DNA of 38,313 nt from an uncultured Spartobacteria bacterium (GTDB taxonomy: Bacteria; Verrucomicrobiota; Verrucomicrobiia; Chthoniobacterales; Terrimicrobiaceae): positions 1 through 38,313 of the forward strand of contig CALBXK010000313.1 in NCBI GenBank assembly GCA_937890535.1, in the 5' to 3' direction. The position numbers were made by a program, and so were the translations under genes. Of the stretch, positions 18,003-26,909 are shown in pieces. Positions within the stretch are counted from its first letter, which is position 1, and every line of letters starts with the position of its first letter. Under the pieces are notes generated by a model. The model saw nothing but the letters and a program-made list of their open reading frames with translations, made no database searches and was not told the DNA's origin.

Positions 18003-19074
18003 TGAAAAAATGTTTCCCGGTCCGTCCGGCTTCGGTTTGACGATCGACCTCGAAGTACACGTCCTCGAAGATGCTTTCTTCCGTAGGTTGAGGGCTGACT
18101 TCGGCAAACTTGATCGAAGCAGCGGCCTCCGCTCTGGCCTCTGTGTCGATGATGCCGTACTGTTCCTCGGTGAGAACCTGCTCGTCAAGCAGGCGGGCCT
18201 TGAAACACTGGATCGGATCGTGTTGCTTTTTGAAGATTTCGATTTCCTCCTCGGGACGGTAGCCGCCCTTGTGATTGGCGTCGGCAACGGAATGGCCGTA
18301 GTAGCGGTAGGTGTCGAACTCGAGGACGGTGGGCTTGGATTCCTTGTGCGCCCGGTCAATGGCCTTCTGGGTCACCTCCCGCACCTGATAAACGTCTTCG
18401 CCGCTGGCTTGATCCCAATCGATCTTGAAGGCTTCGGCACGCTGGGCCAGGCACTTGTCGAGCGCCGAAGAGCGCTCCAGGCTCGTGCCCATCGAATACC
18501 CGTTGTTTTCAATCACATAAACCACGGGCAACTCAAACAGAGCCGCCATGTTGAGGCTTTCGTAAAAGCACCCCTGGTTGACGGCGCCATCGCCGAGAAA
18601 ACACAGGGCTGCCCCGGTCAGGCCCTTGTATTTGATCCCATAGGCAAGGCCGAGACCAAGCGGGGTCTGACCCGCCACGATCCCGTGACCGCCCCAGTAA
18701 TTTTTATCCGGCGCAAAAAAGTGCATCGAGCCGCCCTTACCCTTCGAGCATCCGGTGGCTTTGCCGTAGAGTTCGGCCATGCATTCGTCCATGCTCATTC
18801 CCACGGCCAAGGCATGCCCATGATCCCGATAGGCCGTAATAATATGGTCGTGTTCCCCCATGAGCGAAACGGCCCCGACGGCCACCGATTCCTGGCCGAT
18901 ATAGAGGTGCAAAAAGCCTCCGACCTTTCCCTGTTGATACATCTTGAGCGAGGCCTGTTCAAACCGGCGAATGCGTAGCATCTCACGAAGAAGCGTTCGC
19001 TTGTCTTCTGAGGTAAGTTTCGCGTTGATCGGTGCCTTTGCGAAGTCAACGCGGGGTGCTACGGATTTTGTCAT
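17995..19074 (-). CDS. pdhA: Pyruvate dehydrogenase E1 component alpha subunit
   Basis: MLRIRRFEQASLKMYQQGKVGGFLHLYIGQE, FLGDGAVNQGCFYESLNMAALFELPVVYVIENNGYSMGTS. Start taken at the internal MTKSVAP. Confidence 0.94.
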   Translation of the reverse strand: MTKSVAPRVDFAKAPINAKLTSEDKRTLLREMLRIRRFEQASLKMYQQGKVGGFLHLYIGQESVAVGAVSLMGEHDHIITAYRDHGHALAVGMSMDECMAELYGKATGCSKGKGGSMHFFAPDKNYWGGHGIVAGQTPLGLGLAYGIKYKGLTGAALCFLGDGAVNQGCFYESLNMAALFELPVVYVIENNGYSMGTSLERSSALDKCLAQRAEAFKIDWDQASGEDVYQVREVTQKAIDRAHKESKPTVLEFDTYRYYGHSVADANHKGGYRPEEEIEIFKKQHDPIQCFKARLLDEQVLTEEQYGIIDTEARAEAAASIKFAEVSPQPTEESIFEDVYFEVDRQTEAGRTGKHFFND

Positions 19075-19224
19075 AAGGTTCAATGGATGAGGCGGCTGAA
19101 GTCCGGAGCCAAAGCATCCTGACGGTACCAAACAAGCCATTTTCGACTCGATTCCAAACTTTGACAATGCGGAATTTACAAGATTCTCTTTTCACCAGCC
19201 GATTTTTTGCTTGGGATATAGCGG

Positions 19225-19908
19225 ATGCAAAACCACGCGATTATCGCCCTAGCCGCCCTTGTGGGAATTTGCCTGTTCACCTCCGGGTGTGCAATTGTGG
19301 AAAGTTACGGAAATTACCGCGAGCGGATCAAGGAGAGCCGAGCCGCAGCCCAGATGCGGGAAGAAGGCCTTCTCGCCCACACGGCGTTTCGCGCTGAGAC
19401 TGGCTGGAAGCGGAAAACCTATCGCAATGAGACGATTCTCGCGCTCGCCACGCCCGCAAACGTAAGTCTGGAGATCGCCCTCAAGAATCAACGAGGATTC
19501 CTTCTCGTCCAGGGGGCCATCGCGATGGATTTCCCGGTGGCATCCGGAAAAAGGTCGCACCCCACCCCCTCCGGAAAATTCGCCATTCGCTCAAAGAAGC
19601 AGAATTATCACTCCAACCTCTACGGCAAAATTATGGACGTCGAAGGCAATGTTCTCGTGGCGGACGCAGACACCCGGCGCGATGTCCTGCCGGAAGGTGC
19701 CACGTTTTCCGGCGCAACCATGCCGTATTGGATGCGCCTCACCGACACCGGCGTCGGACTTCATGTCGGACACGTCCCTGGCCGGCCGGCGTCCCACGGT
19801 TGTGTTCGTTTGAAACGCGAAGCCGCCAGCAAAATCTTTGCTTTGGTGAAAGCCGGAACGCCCGTCGTTATCGCGGAATCCGCCCCGGCCCTGAATCCAA
19901 AATTATAA
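19225..19908 (+). CDS. L,D-transpeptidase (YkuD domain) lipoprotein
   Basis: Lipobox-like ICLFTSGC and catalytic HVGHVPGRPASHGCVRLKREAA. Confidence 0.9.
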   Translation: MQNHAIIALAALVGICLFTSGCAIVESYGNYRERIKESRAAAQMREEGLLAHTAFRAETGWKRKTYRNETILALATPANVSLEIALKNQRGFLLVQGAIAMDFPVASGKRSHPTPSGKFAIRSKKQNYHSNLYGKIMDVEGNVLVADADTRRDVLPEGATFSGATMPYWMRLTDTGVGLHVGHVPGRPASHGCVRLKREAASKIFALVKAGTPVVIAESAPALNPKL

Positions 19909-19949
19909 CCTGACTCATCATCGAGAGGTTTGCCGTCCCTCAGCTCTCG

Positions 19950-20516
19950 TCACTTTCGAGCCTTGGCATCTTGGTCGATGGCCTTCTGAAATTTCTCCAC
20001 TTTCTCTCGGGTCACCGCCTGATTGTAGGGATGAGCCGGATTGCTTTCATAGAAATCCTGATGATGTTTTTCGGCCGGATAGAATTTTTTGAGCGCGACC
20101 ACTTCGGTCACAATCTGGTCCTTAAACTGCACCTGGGCGGATTCTTTTGATTTTTCTGCAGCCGCTTTTTCCTCCTCGTTGCCGTAGAGAATAATGGATC
20201 GATACTGGCTGCCCCGATCAGCACCCTGACGGTTCAATGTTGTCGGATCATGGGCCTTCCAAAATAAATCAATAACTTTTTCGTAGCTGATCTGTCCGGG
20301 ATCAAACGCGATTTGTACCACCTCGGCATGTCCGGTATTACCCCGGCAAACTTGCTCATAGGTTGGATCGGATAGGGTGCCTCCAGCATATCCGCTGACG
20401 ACACTTTTGATTCCTGGAACGGTTTGATAAATGGCCTCCACACACCAAAAACATCCCCCGCCCACCGTAGCAAGGCCTGACCCTGGATCAGCAGCTTTCA
20501 TTGTTGTCATTGTCAT
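19950..20516 (-). CDS. msrA: Peptide-methionine (S)-S-oxide reductase
   Basis: GGGCFWCVEAIYQTVPGIKSVVSGYAGG...VEVVQIAFDPGQISYEKVIDLFWKAHDPTTLNRQGADRGSQYRS. Confidence 0.95.
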   Translation of the reverse strand: MTMTTMKAADPGSGLATVGGGCFWCVEAIYQTVPGIKSVVSGYAGGTLSDPTYEQVCRGNTGHAEVVQIAFDPGQISYEKVIDLFWKAHDPTTLNRQGADRGSQYRSIILYGNEEEKAAAEKSKESAQVQFKDQIVTEVVALKKFYPAEKHHQDFYESNPAHPYNQAVTREKVEKFQKAIDQDAKARK

Positions 20517-20585
20517 AAGAGAAAAAAAGAAAACCTATTGTATCATGGCTCATTCTTATCCCGATCCCCCGTTCGTATAAGACCC

Positions 20586-20891
20586 TCACCAGGTTTCTGT
20601 TAGAATTTTTAAGTCCCCAATAATATCATCGATCTTGCGCAAATCCCGTCGACGTCCCTTTTCCGCCTTAAAATCCGTTTTCCGCAACACCGTGAGCATA
20701 TCACGCATGTCATGCATTTTCGCCGAGGAAAATTTCTTTCGTTTTCCTCCAATCTTCGCCTGAAGATTGCTAATTTCCTCCTCCCGCTTGGCCAAACGCA
20801 TTTTCGTAATTTCTCGCAGGGTCAACCCAAGTTTCGCGAGTTCTTCCAAAACGATGGTTTGTGGCGTTGATTCCTCCTTCTCGATATGCAT
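20586..20891 (-). CDS. Small charged coiled-coil hypothetical protein
   Basis: 101-aa ORF, MHIEKEESTPQTIVLEELAKLGLTLREITKMRLAKREEEISNLQAK...; no family recognised. Confidence 0.45.
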   Translation of the reverse strand: MHIEKEESTPQTIVLEELAKLGLTLREITKMRLAKREEEISNLQAKIGGKRKKFSSAKMHDMRDMLTVLRKTDFKAEKGRRRDLRKIDDIIGDLKILTETW

Positions 20892-21035
20892 AAATCACCG
20901 TTACTCTGACATATCTCTTCAATTACACAAATGGGTTCCTCGCATCGATCCCTCTCCGTCGCAAATTATCTCTCGGCGTCCCGGTAAATGATCGGCGGAT
21001 ATAATATTATATAAATCATTTATAATAAACAGAAT

Positions 21036-21443
21036 ATGACTGACGAACAACTCATTGCTGCCGCGATTTCTACCCGGCAACGCGCCTATGCTCCCTACTC
21101 AAAATTTCTGGTTGGCGCCGCACTTTTGACAGAAGACGGGCAAGTTTTCACAGGATGCAATGTCGAGAATATCAGCTATGGACTCTCCCTTTGTGCCGAG
21201 CGCTCGGCTGTGGTCAGCGCCATTGCCGCTGGCGTGACCTCCTTTATCGCTCTGGCGGTCGTGGCGGATACTACCAACCCCATCAGCCCCTGTGGAGCCT
21301 GCCGGCAGGTACTGGCCGAATTCACTCCCTCCCTGCGAATCGTATCTTCGAATCTGCAAGGACAGTTCGAGACCTTTTCTCTGCAGAACCTTCTGCCTCG
21401 TGCCAAAACAGGAATTCTCGAAGTTCCTCCCAATACTGATTAA
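21036..21443 (+). CDS. cdd: Cytidine deaminase
   Basis: RAYAPYSKFLVGAALLTEDGQVFTGCNVENISYGLSLCAERSA and PCGACRQVLAEF zinc-binding motifs. Confidence 0.95.
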   Translation: MTDEQLIAAAISTRQRAYAPYSKFLVGAALLTEDGQVFTGCNVENISYGLSLCAERSAVVSAIAAGVTSFIALAVVADTTNPISPCGACRQVLAEFTPSLRIVSSNLQGQFETFSLQNLLPRAKTGILEVPPNTD

Positions 21444-21600
21444 GAAGAGATAAACTTTTGGACCTTCTTCATCATATTAATACTGTGAACAACCCACTCC
21501 GAAAGCCTTGGAAGCAGAAGACATCGTTGTTCCAGAGCAAAACTCTCTGCGAGTAACCTGAGAACCTGGGCGCTATCTACACCCAAACTCAAGATCACCC

Positions 21601-22464
21601 ATGAGTCATTCCAATCTTTTCCACCAAGATTCACAACTTGATGACAATTTCCCCACATATCCAAAGTCAATTTGTTCCACGTGGAACATCCGGTTCTTTG
21701 GTTTGTTTTTAGTCAGCCTCTTGTTCGTCGCCTGCAATGGGTCAAAATCCTCCAAACCTCTGGTTGTCGGAATGGATCTTTCCTATCCGCCATTTGAAAC
21801 CATCGATACGGTCGGCCAGCCCCAAGGTGTGAGCGTGGATCTGGCAAAGGCCTTGGCGGATTTTTGTCATCGTCGTCTAAAAATTGAAAACATTCCCTTC
21901 ACCGGCCTGATTCCGTCGTTAAATAACGGTCGAATCGATTGCGTTATCAGTTCGATGACAGAAACCGAAGAACGACGTATATCCGTCGCCTTTTCGGATC
22001 CTTATTTGACCATTGGTCTAGCGCTATTGGTCGGCAAAGGCAGCGACATCCAAAACAGGGAGGATCTCGATGAGCCGGGGAGGATTGTGGCGGTCCGTCA
22101 GGGGACGACCGGGGAGGTCTGGGCTCGAAAAACGCTCAAGCAAGCCGGAATATTGTCCCTCGAAAAAGAGAATGCAGCCGTGCTGGAAGTCATTCAAGGC
22201 AAGGCGGACGCCTTTGTGTACGATCAGATGAGCATCTGGCAAAATGCCCAGAGGCATCCGGAAACAACCAGAGCGCTTCTCGAGCCTCTTCGGGAGGAAA
22301 CCTGGGCCATTGCGGTCAAGCTGGACAACGAGGTCCTGCGCCTCCAGATCAATGCATTCTTGAAAGCGTATCGAGCGGAGGGCGGCTTTGAGGTTTTGGG
22401 AGAAACTTATCTAAAAGCCCAAAAGGAAGCCTTTGCCAAGGAAGGTCGGCCCTTCTATTTTTAA
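21601..22464 (+). CDS. Polar amino acid ABC transporter substrate-binding lipoprotein
   Basis: FLVSLLFVAC lipobox; PLVVGMDLSYPPFETIDTVGQPQGVSVDLAKALA; GRIDCVISSMTETEERRISVAFSDPYL. Confidence 0.9.
   Translation: MSHSNLFHQDSQLDDNFPTYPKSICSTWNIRFFGLFLVSLLFVACNGSKSSKPLVVGMDLSYPPFETIDTVGQPQGVSVDLAKALADFCHRRLKIENIPFTGLIPSLNNGRIDCVISSMTETEERRISVAFSDPYLTIGLALLVGKGSDIQNREDLDEPGRIVAVRQGTTGEVWARKTLKQAGILSLEKENAAVLEVIQGKADAFVYDQMSIWQNAQRHPETTRALLEPLREETWAIAVKLDNEVLRLQINAFLKAYRAEGGFEVLGETYLKAQKEAFAKEGRPFYF
21673..21688. promoter_or_regulatory. parS: parS-like site TGTTCCACGTGGAACA
   Basis: Perfect 16-bp palindrome matching the known chromosomal parS consensus class (TGTTNCACGTGNAACA). Lies within the 5' end of the substrate-binding-protein ORF. 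Confidence 0.7.
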
Positions 22465-22515
22465 AGGGATTCGGAACAGATTGACGAAATGGAGCGGGAG
22501 GAATAGGCAGCAGAT

Positions 22516-23298
22516 GTGAAGTCTTGGACGCGATTGCTTTGGGACGACCCGCGCTTCCCGGCTCCGATGATGGCAAAGGTGGGGACCGCAGGTTTTCTTT
22601 TCATACTCCTGTCTCTGGGGTGCTGGGTAGTCCTGGCCAGTTCGATCCAAAATTCCGAGGTTATTTGGAAATATCGACAGGCCTTTTGGACGGGTTGGCT
22701 TGTGACCGTGAAACTTTCAGCCGTGGCCTTATTGCTTAGCACGGTCATTGGTCTGGCGGCGGCGATGGCAAAACGGTCAAAATTTTTACCAGTTCGTTAT
22801 ACAGCAATTGTTTATATAGAGACGATTCGTGGGATTCCTCTTCTGGTGTTATTGTTGTTCCTCTACTATGGCGTGTTTAATGCAGTGGGATTCGATCACC
22901 GGTTGAGTGCTGGGGTGTTGATTTTGTCACTCTTTTCCGGAGCCTACATCGCGGAAATCCTTCGAGCAGGAATTGAGAGTGTGGGTCACTCCCAGTGGGA
23001 GAGTGCCCGGGCCATCGGCCTAACCAATACGCAAACGTATACATATATTGTTTGTCCACAAGCACTTAAACACTCAACTCCTGCCTTGGCCGGCCAATTC
23101 GCGTCCTTGATCAAAGACTCATCGTTGCTTTCCATTCTGGGCATCGCCGAGTTCACCTTTACGGCTCAACAAGTGAACTCCGCAACCCTTAGCACTTTGG
23201 AATGTTACTTGCCTCTAAGTATTGGGTATCTTATTTTGACGGTGCCACTATCGCTCTGGTCGAAAAAATTGGAAAACGCGCTTCGTTATGAAACTTGA
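22516..23298 (+). CDS. Polar amino acid ABC transporter permease (GTG start)
   Basis: YRQAFWTGWLVTVKLSAVALLLSTVIGLAAAMAKRS, YIETIRGIPLLVLLLFLYYG, ESVGHSQWESARAIGLT (EAA loop). Confidence 0.92.
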   Translation: MKSWTRLLWDDPRFPAPMMAKVGTAGFLFILLSLGCWVVLASSIQNSEVIWKYRQAFWTGWLVTVKLSAVALLLSTVIGLAAAMAKRSKFLPVRYTAIVYIETIRGIPLLVLLLFLYYGVFNAVGFDHRLSAGVLILSLFSGAYIAEILRAGIESVGHSQWESARAIGLTNTQTYTYIVCPQALKHSTPALAGQFASLIKDSSLLSILGIAEFTFTAQQVNSATLSTLECYLPLSIGYLILTVPLSLWSKKLENALRYET

Positions 23299-23697
23299 AG
23301 CATGGATTGGTGTTATCGGCCTTGTTGGTCTTGTCGGCCTTGTGGGCTGCGGCCCGGTGGAGGTCTATTCACCAGAAGAAGCTCCGGGTTACGTAACCAA
23401 CGAAACCACCTCTTTCTTTGTGCATGGCCCGCAACAGCAGGGAGCCCCCGGCCCCTCCCTCCGCACACCGTGCTTCACGTTCTGCGCAAAGAATATGGCT
23501 ATAGTTTTGTTCGTTTGGAGGATGAATCCTTTGGGTATGTGGCCAATGAAGACCTGCGGGTGGAGCCTCCGACTCCCCCGGCGGTACGAATTGAGGAACT
23601 CTTTCCCGAACCGTCTCTCGAATTGCCAGAACCGGACTTTTCCGAACCGGTGGACGATGTGGACTTTTCCGAGCCCAAGGGTTCTTCTCATCCATGA
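23288..23697 (+). pseudogene. SH3-like lipoprotein with apparent internal frameshift
   Basis: Frame 1: MKLEAWIGVIGLVGLVGLVGCGPVEVYSPEEAPGYVTNETTSFFVHGPQQQGAPG. It continues in frame 2 as [61 protein letters not shown]. Switch at about 23450-23475. Confidence 0.6.
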
Positions 23698-24419
23698 TTG
23701 TCGAATGTGATGGGGTGACCAAGTCCTTTGGCAGCCATCTGGCTTTGCGAGAAGTGACTTTCCGGGTGGAATTTTCTCATACCCTGGCCTTGGTCGGGCC
23801 CTCCGGGGGAGGAAAATCGACAGTCCTTCGCATTTTGGCGGGATTGGAATATCCTGATTCTGGAAGAATTTCCATCAACGGTCATCCGTTGGCATCAGCC
23901 GAAAGTGACCTCGCGGCCTACCGCAAAAAGATCGGAGTGGTATTCCAGTCCTACAACCTATTTCCCCATCTCAGTGCGGCGGATAATATCAGGCTTCCCC
24001 TGGAGAAAGTGCATCGATTTCCGGACGCGGAAGCGAGGACCGAACGGATTCTGGAGCGGTTTCAGCTCCGGGATCATGGCAAAAAAAAGCCCGCCGAACT
24101 TAGCGGCGGGCAGCGTCAACGGGTCGCCATCGCTCGGGCGTTGGCGACGGATCCGGAGTTTCTTCTGATGGATGAACCGACCTCGGCCTTGGATCCGGAA
24201 ATGACGGCGGAGGTGCTGGATGTCATTGCCGGGCTTCGTGAGGCCCGGCAACCGCTTATTCTTGTGACCCACGAGATGGGCTTTGCCCGCGAAACCGCAG
24301 ATGCGGTCGCCTTTGTCTCGGAGGGTCAGGTGTTGGAATGTGGCCCTGCGAAGGAATTCTTCGCTTCTCCGCAAAGCGTCGAGGCGAAGAGATTCTTAGG
24401 AAGAATTCTTAAATACTGA
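23694..24419 (+). CDS. Amino acid ABC transporter ATP-binding protein
   Basis: Walker [10 protein letters not shown], signature [15 protein letters not shown], Walker [14 protein letters not shown]. Confidence 0.95.
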   Translation: MIVECDGVTKSFGSHLALREVTFRVEFSHTLALVGPSGGGKSTVLRILAGLEYPDSGRISINGHPLASAESDLAAYRKKIGVVFQSYNLFPHLSAADNIRLPLEKVHRFPDAEARTERILERFQLRDHGKKKPAELSGGQRQRVAIARALATDPEFLLMDEPTSALDPEMTAEVLDVIAGLREARQPLILVTHEMGFARETADAVAFVSEGQVLECGPAKEFFASPQSVEAKRFLGRILKY

Positions 24420-24435
24420 GGGGAAAAAGGCAAAA

Positions 24436-24605
24436 CCTGAGACCTGAAACCTGAGACCTGAAACCTGAAAGAGGGCGCAAGCGCCCGAGTGCCGGTCCGG
24501 GCCCCGGGAGAGTGGGAAGTGGCGGGTGCGCAACAACGCCCCATCCCGGATCCAGAATCCGCTTTTTCCTTTCAGCTTTCAGGTCTCAGCTTTCAGGTTT
24601 CAGGC
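24436..24605. repeat. Composite intergenic repeat element A: CTGARA-type tracts at both ends (inverted) plus hairpin GGGCGCAAGCGCCC and GAGTGCCG
   Basis: Left tract CCTGAGACCTGAAACCTGAGACCTGAAACCTGAAAG; core hairpin 24473-24486 followed by GAGTGCCG 24487-24494; right tract CTTTCAGCTTTCAGGTCTCAGCTTTCAGGTTTCAGG (inverted). Confidence 0.7.
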
Positions 24606-24611
24606 TTCTCC

Positions 24612-25994
24612 TCACGCTCCAATGCGCTCCTGGAGCGCTGCGGAAATGCGGTCGGCCTGGGTATTGATTTCCGCCTGATCGCGGCCTTCGATAAGGAGGC
24701 GGATTTTGGGCTCTGTCCCCGAATAGCGAAGCAAGACCCGGCCTTTGCCATTGAGCTTTTGCTCGACCTCTTTGAGGAGGGCTTGCACATCGGTGAGGGA
24801 TTCAAGATCGGGTTTGTCCCGCACCTTGAGATTCCGTTGCGCTTGGGGATATTTTTTCAGGACCTTTTTGAGTTCACTCAGAGGCTTGCCGGTTTCGGTC
24901 ATGATCCGGAGAATCTGCAGGGCGCTGACGATCCCGTCGCCGGTCGTGGCATAGTCGCGGAAAATCATATGCCCGCTTTGTTCGCCGCCCACATTGTGGC
25001 CATCGCGAAGCATGGCTTCGATGACATAGCGGTCGCCGACATTAGTGCGCAGGACCTTGCCGCCTGCGGCAGCGAGGCTCTCATCGAGGCCGTAGTTGCT
25101 CATGATGGTGGCGACGAGGGTGTTGCCATCGAGACGGTTGTTCTTCAGAAAATCAATAGCGGCGATTACCATGATTTCATCGCCATCGACCAGCTCCCCG
25201 TTTTCATCACAGAGTAGAACGCGATCGGCATCCCCATCATGTGTGATCCCAATGTCGGCATGGATCTCCTTCACAAAATGCTGGATCTGATCCGGATGGG
25301 TGCTCCCGCAGTTGGCGTTGATATTCGTCCCATTGGGAGCGTTGTGCCGGATGCTGACGTCGGCACCGAGTTCGCGCAGGATGCAGGGCGTCGACTTGTA
25401 AGCGGCCCCGTTCGCGCAATCCACTGCGATACGGAGCGATTCCAAGGTACGGCCCCGTGGGAAACTCTGTTTGGCAAATTCGACATAGCGTCCGAGGGCA
25501 TCATCGATCCGGGTGGCCTTCCCGATCTTGGTGGCGGTGGGGCGAATGTTTTCGATCTCGCCATTGAAGACGAGGTTCTCGATCTCCTTCTCGACTTTAT
25601 CATCGAGCTTATAGCCGTCGTGGCGGAAAAATTTAATGCCATTGTCCTCGTAGGGATTGTGCGAAGCGGAGAGAACGATCCCGGCGTCGGCACGCAGGGA
25701 GCGGGTGATGAAGGCGACGCCCGGCGTGGGGAGGGGTCCAATGACGAGGGCATCCACCCCCAGGGAGGTAATGCCTGCCACCATGGCATTCTCCAACATA
25801 TAGCCCGAGAGCCGGGTGTCCTTGCCAATGACGATCTTGCGTCGATCGCCGGTGTGGTTGGGATATCCACCGGAATTGCTGAAGATGTGGGCCGCAGCCC
25901 GTCCAAGTTTCAGGGCGGTTTCGGCGGTGACCGGGTCGATGTTGGCGACCCCGCGGACACCATCGGTGCCAAAGAGCTTTCGTTGTCCGCTCAT
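24612..25994 (-). CDS. glmM: Phosphoglucosamine mutase
   Basis: KLFGTDGVRGVANIDPVTAETALKLGRA, catalytic GIVLSASHNPYEDNGIKFF, DGDADRVLLCDENGELVDGD, RYSGTEPKIRLLIEG. Confidence 0.95.
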   Translation of the reverse strand: MSGQRKLFGTDGVRGVANIDPVTAETALKLGRAAAHIFSNSGGYPNHTGDRRKIVIGKDTRLSGYMLENAMVAGITSLGVDALVIGPLPTPGVAFITRSLRADAGIVLSASHNPYEDNGIKFFRHDGYKLDDKVEKEIENLVFNGEIENIRPTATKIGKATRIDDALGRYVEFAKQSFPRGRTLESLRIAVDCANGAAYKSTPCILRELGADVSIRHNAPNGTNINANCGSTHPDQIQHFVKEIHADIGITHDGDADRVLLCDENGELVDGDEIMVIAAIDFLKNNRLDGNTLVATIMSNYGLDESLAAAGGKVLRTNVGDRYVIEAMLRDGHNVGGEQSGHMIFRDYATTGDGIVSALQILRIMTETGKPLSELKKVLKKYPQAQRNLKVRDKPDLESLTDVQALLKEVEQKLNGKGRVLLRYSGTEPKIRLLIEGRDQAEINTQADRISAALQERIGA

Positions 25995-26152
25995 TGGTGT
26001 GGTTTGGCTTCGAGGGAAGGCAGGGGACCCCGATCGAATTGGTCGGGGTTTTTGTTCACATTTTGTTTAATGAGATACCACAGGCAACTCGCGAGAATCA
26101 GACACACGAGTTTTGGTTTCCAATTGTTGGTCAGAATTTCTTTGATCGTCAT
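25991..26152 (-). CDS. 53-aa single-TM protein in the cdaR position (mini CdaR/YbbR-like)
   Basis: MTIKEILTNNWKPKLVCLILASCLWYLIKQNVNKNPDQFDRGPLPSLEAKPHQ resembles the N-terminal membrane anchor of YbbR/CdaR proteins but has no YbbR repeat. It lies between cdaA and glmM and overlaps both. Confidence 0.55.
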   Translation of the reverse strand: MTIKEILTNNWKPKLVCLILASCLWYLIKQNVNKNPDQFDRGPLPSLEAKPHQ

Positions 26153-26909
26153 TGTGCAGGAGAAGTTGGCTGAGCAGGTCGCGGAATTTATCCACGCTGA
26201 GGTTGCGTTCCAAAGTGCTATCGTGACAAATGGAAACCTGACCGGTTTCTTCGGAAACCACAATGGTTAGAGCATCGGATTCCTCACAGAGTCCGAGGGC
26301 GGCCCGATGGCGGAGGCCGAGATTGCGGTCAAGATCTTCGCGCTGGGTGAGCGGGAGGATGCAGGCGGCGGCAACGATGCGGTCGTTGCGGACCACGAGC
26401 CCGCCGTCGTGCAGAACGGTTTTGGGCTGAAAAATCGTGAGGACGAGTTCCTTGGAAAAATCCGCATCCACATGCACACCGGTTTCGACAAACGGCTTCA
26501 GGCTAATGTCGCGCTCGACGGCGATGAGGGCCCCAAATCCCTTGCTGGCGATCTCAAAAACCGTATCCGTAATTTCCTCAATCGATTCCCGCCTCTCCAG
26601 AGCGGAGGTGAAAAGGGGATGGCTGCCGAGATCGGTAAGAAGACGGCGGAGTTCGGGTTGAAAGATCACCACAAGCGCCACCGCCAGGAAAACGGATAGG
26701 AACTGGAGAATCCAGCCGATAACCAGCAGATGAAAGATCTGCGAGATGAGGGTGAGGGTGAGGAAAATAACCGCCAGCCCAATAAGAATGCGGGCCCCAT
26801 GCGTACCGCGCAAATAAAGATAAATGTAATAGAGAACCGCAGCGAGAATGATGACCTCGACCGGAGTCCTCCAGTTTTCTAAAACGAATTTTCCAATTGT
26901 CTGAATCAT
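26067..26909 (-). CDS. cdaA: Diadenylate cyclase (CdaA type)
   Basis: N-terminal TM helices (VEVIILAAVLYYIYLYLRGTHGARILIGL), DAC-domain motifs TVLHDGGLVV and LGLRHRAALGLCEESDALTIVVSEETG. Start taken at internal MIQTIGKF, overlapping the folP stop (ATGA). Confidence 0.93.
   Translation of the reverse strand: MIQTIGKFVLENWRTPVEVIILAAVLYYIYLYLRGTHGARILIGLAVIFLTLTLISQIFHLLVIGWILQFLSVFLAVALVVIFQPELRRLLTDLGSHPLFTSALERRESIEEITDTVFEIASKGFGALIAVERDISLKPFVETGVHVDADFSKELVLTIFQPKTVLHDGGLVVRNDRIVAAACILPLTQREDLDRNLGLRHRAALGLCEESDALTIVVSEETGQVSICHDSTLERNLSVDKFRDLLSQLLLHNDDQRNSDQQLETKTRVSDSRELPVVSH

Noticed and set aside
17502-18359. Full-length listed 285-aa ORF
   Set aside because: The upstream ~119 codons overlap pdhA in another frame and are low-complexity S/T/P/R-rich. 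The real start is probably the ATG at 18002 with a signal peptide.
17962-18978. 338-aa plus-strand ORF
   Set aside because: Antisense to pdhA.
25239-26270. 343-aa plus-strand ORF
   Set aside because: Antisense to glmM and cdaA.
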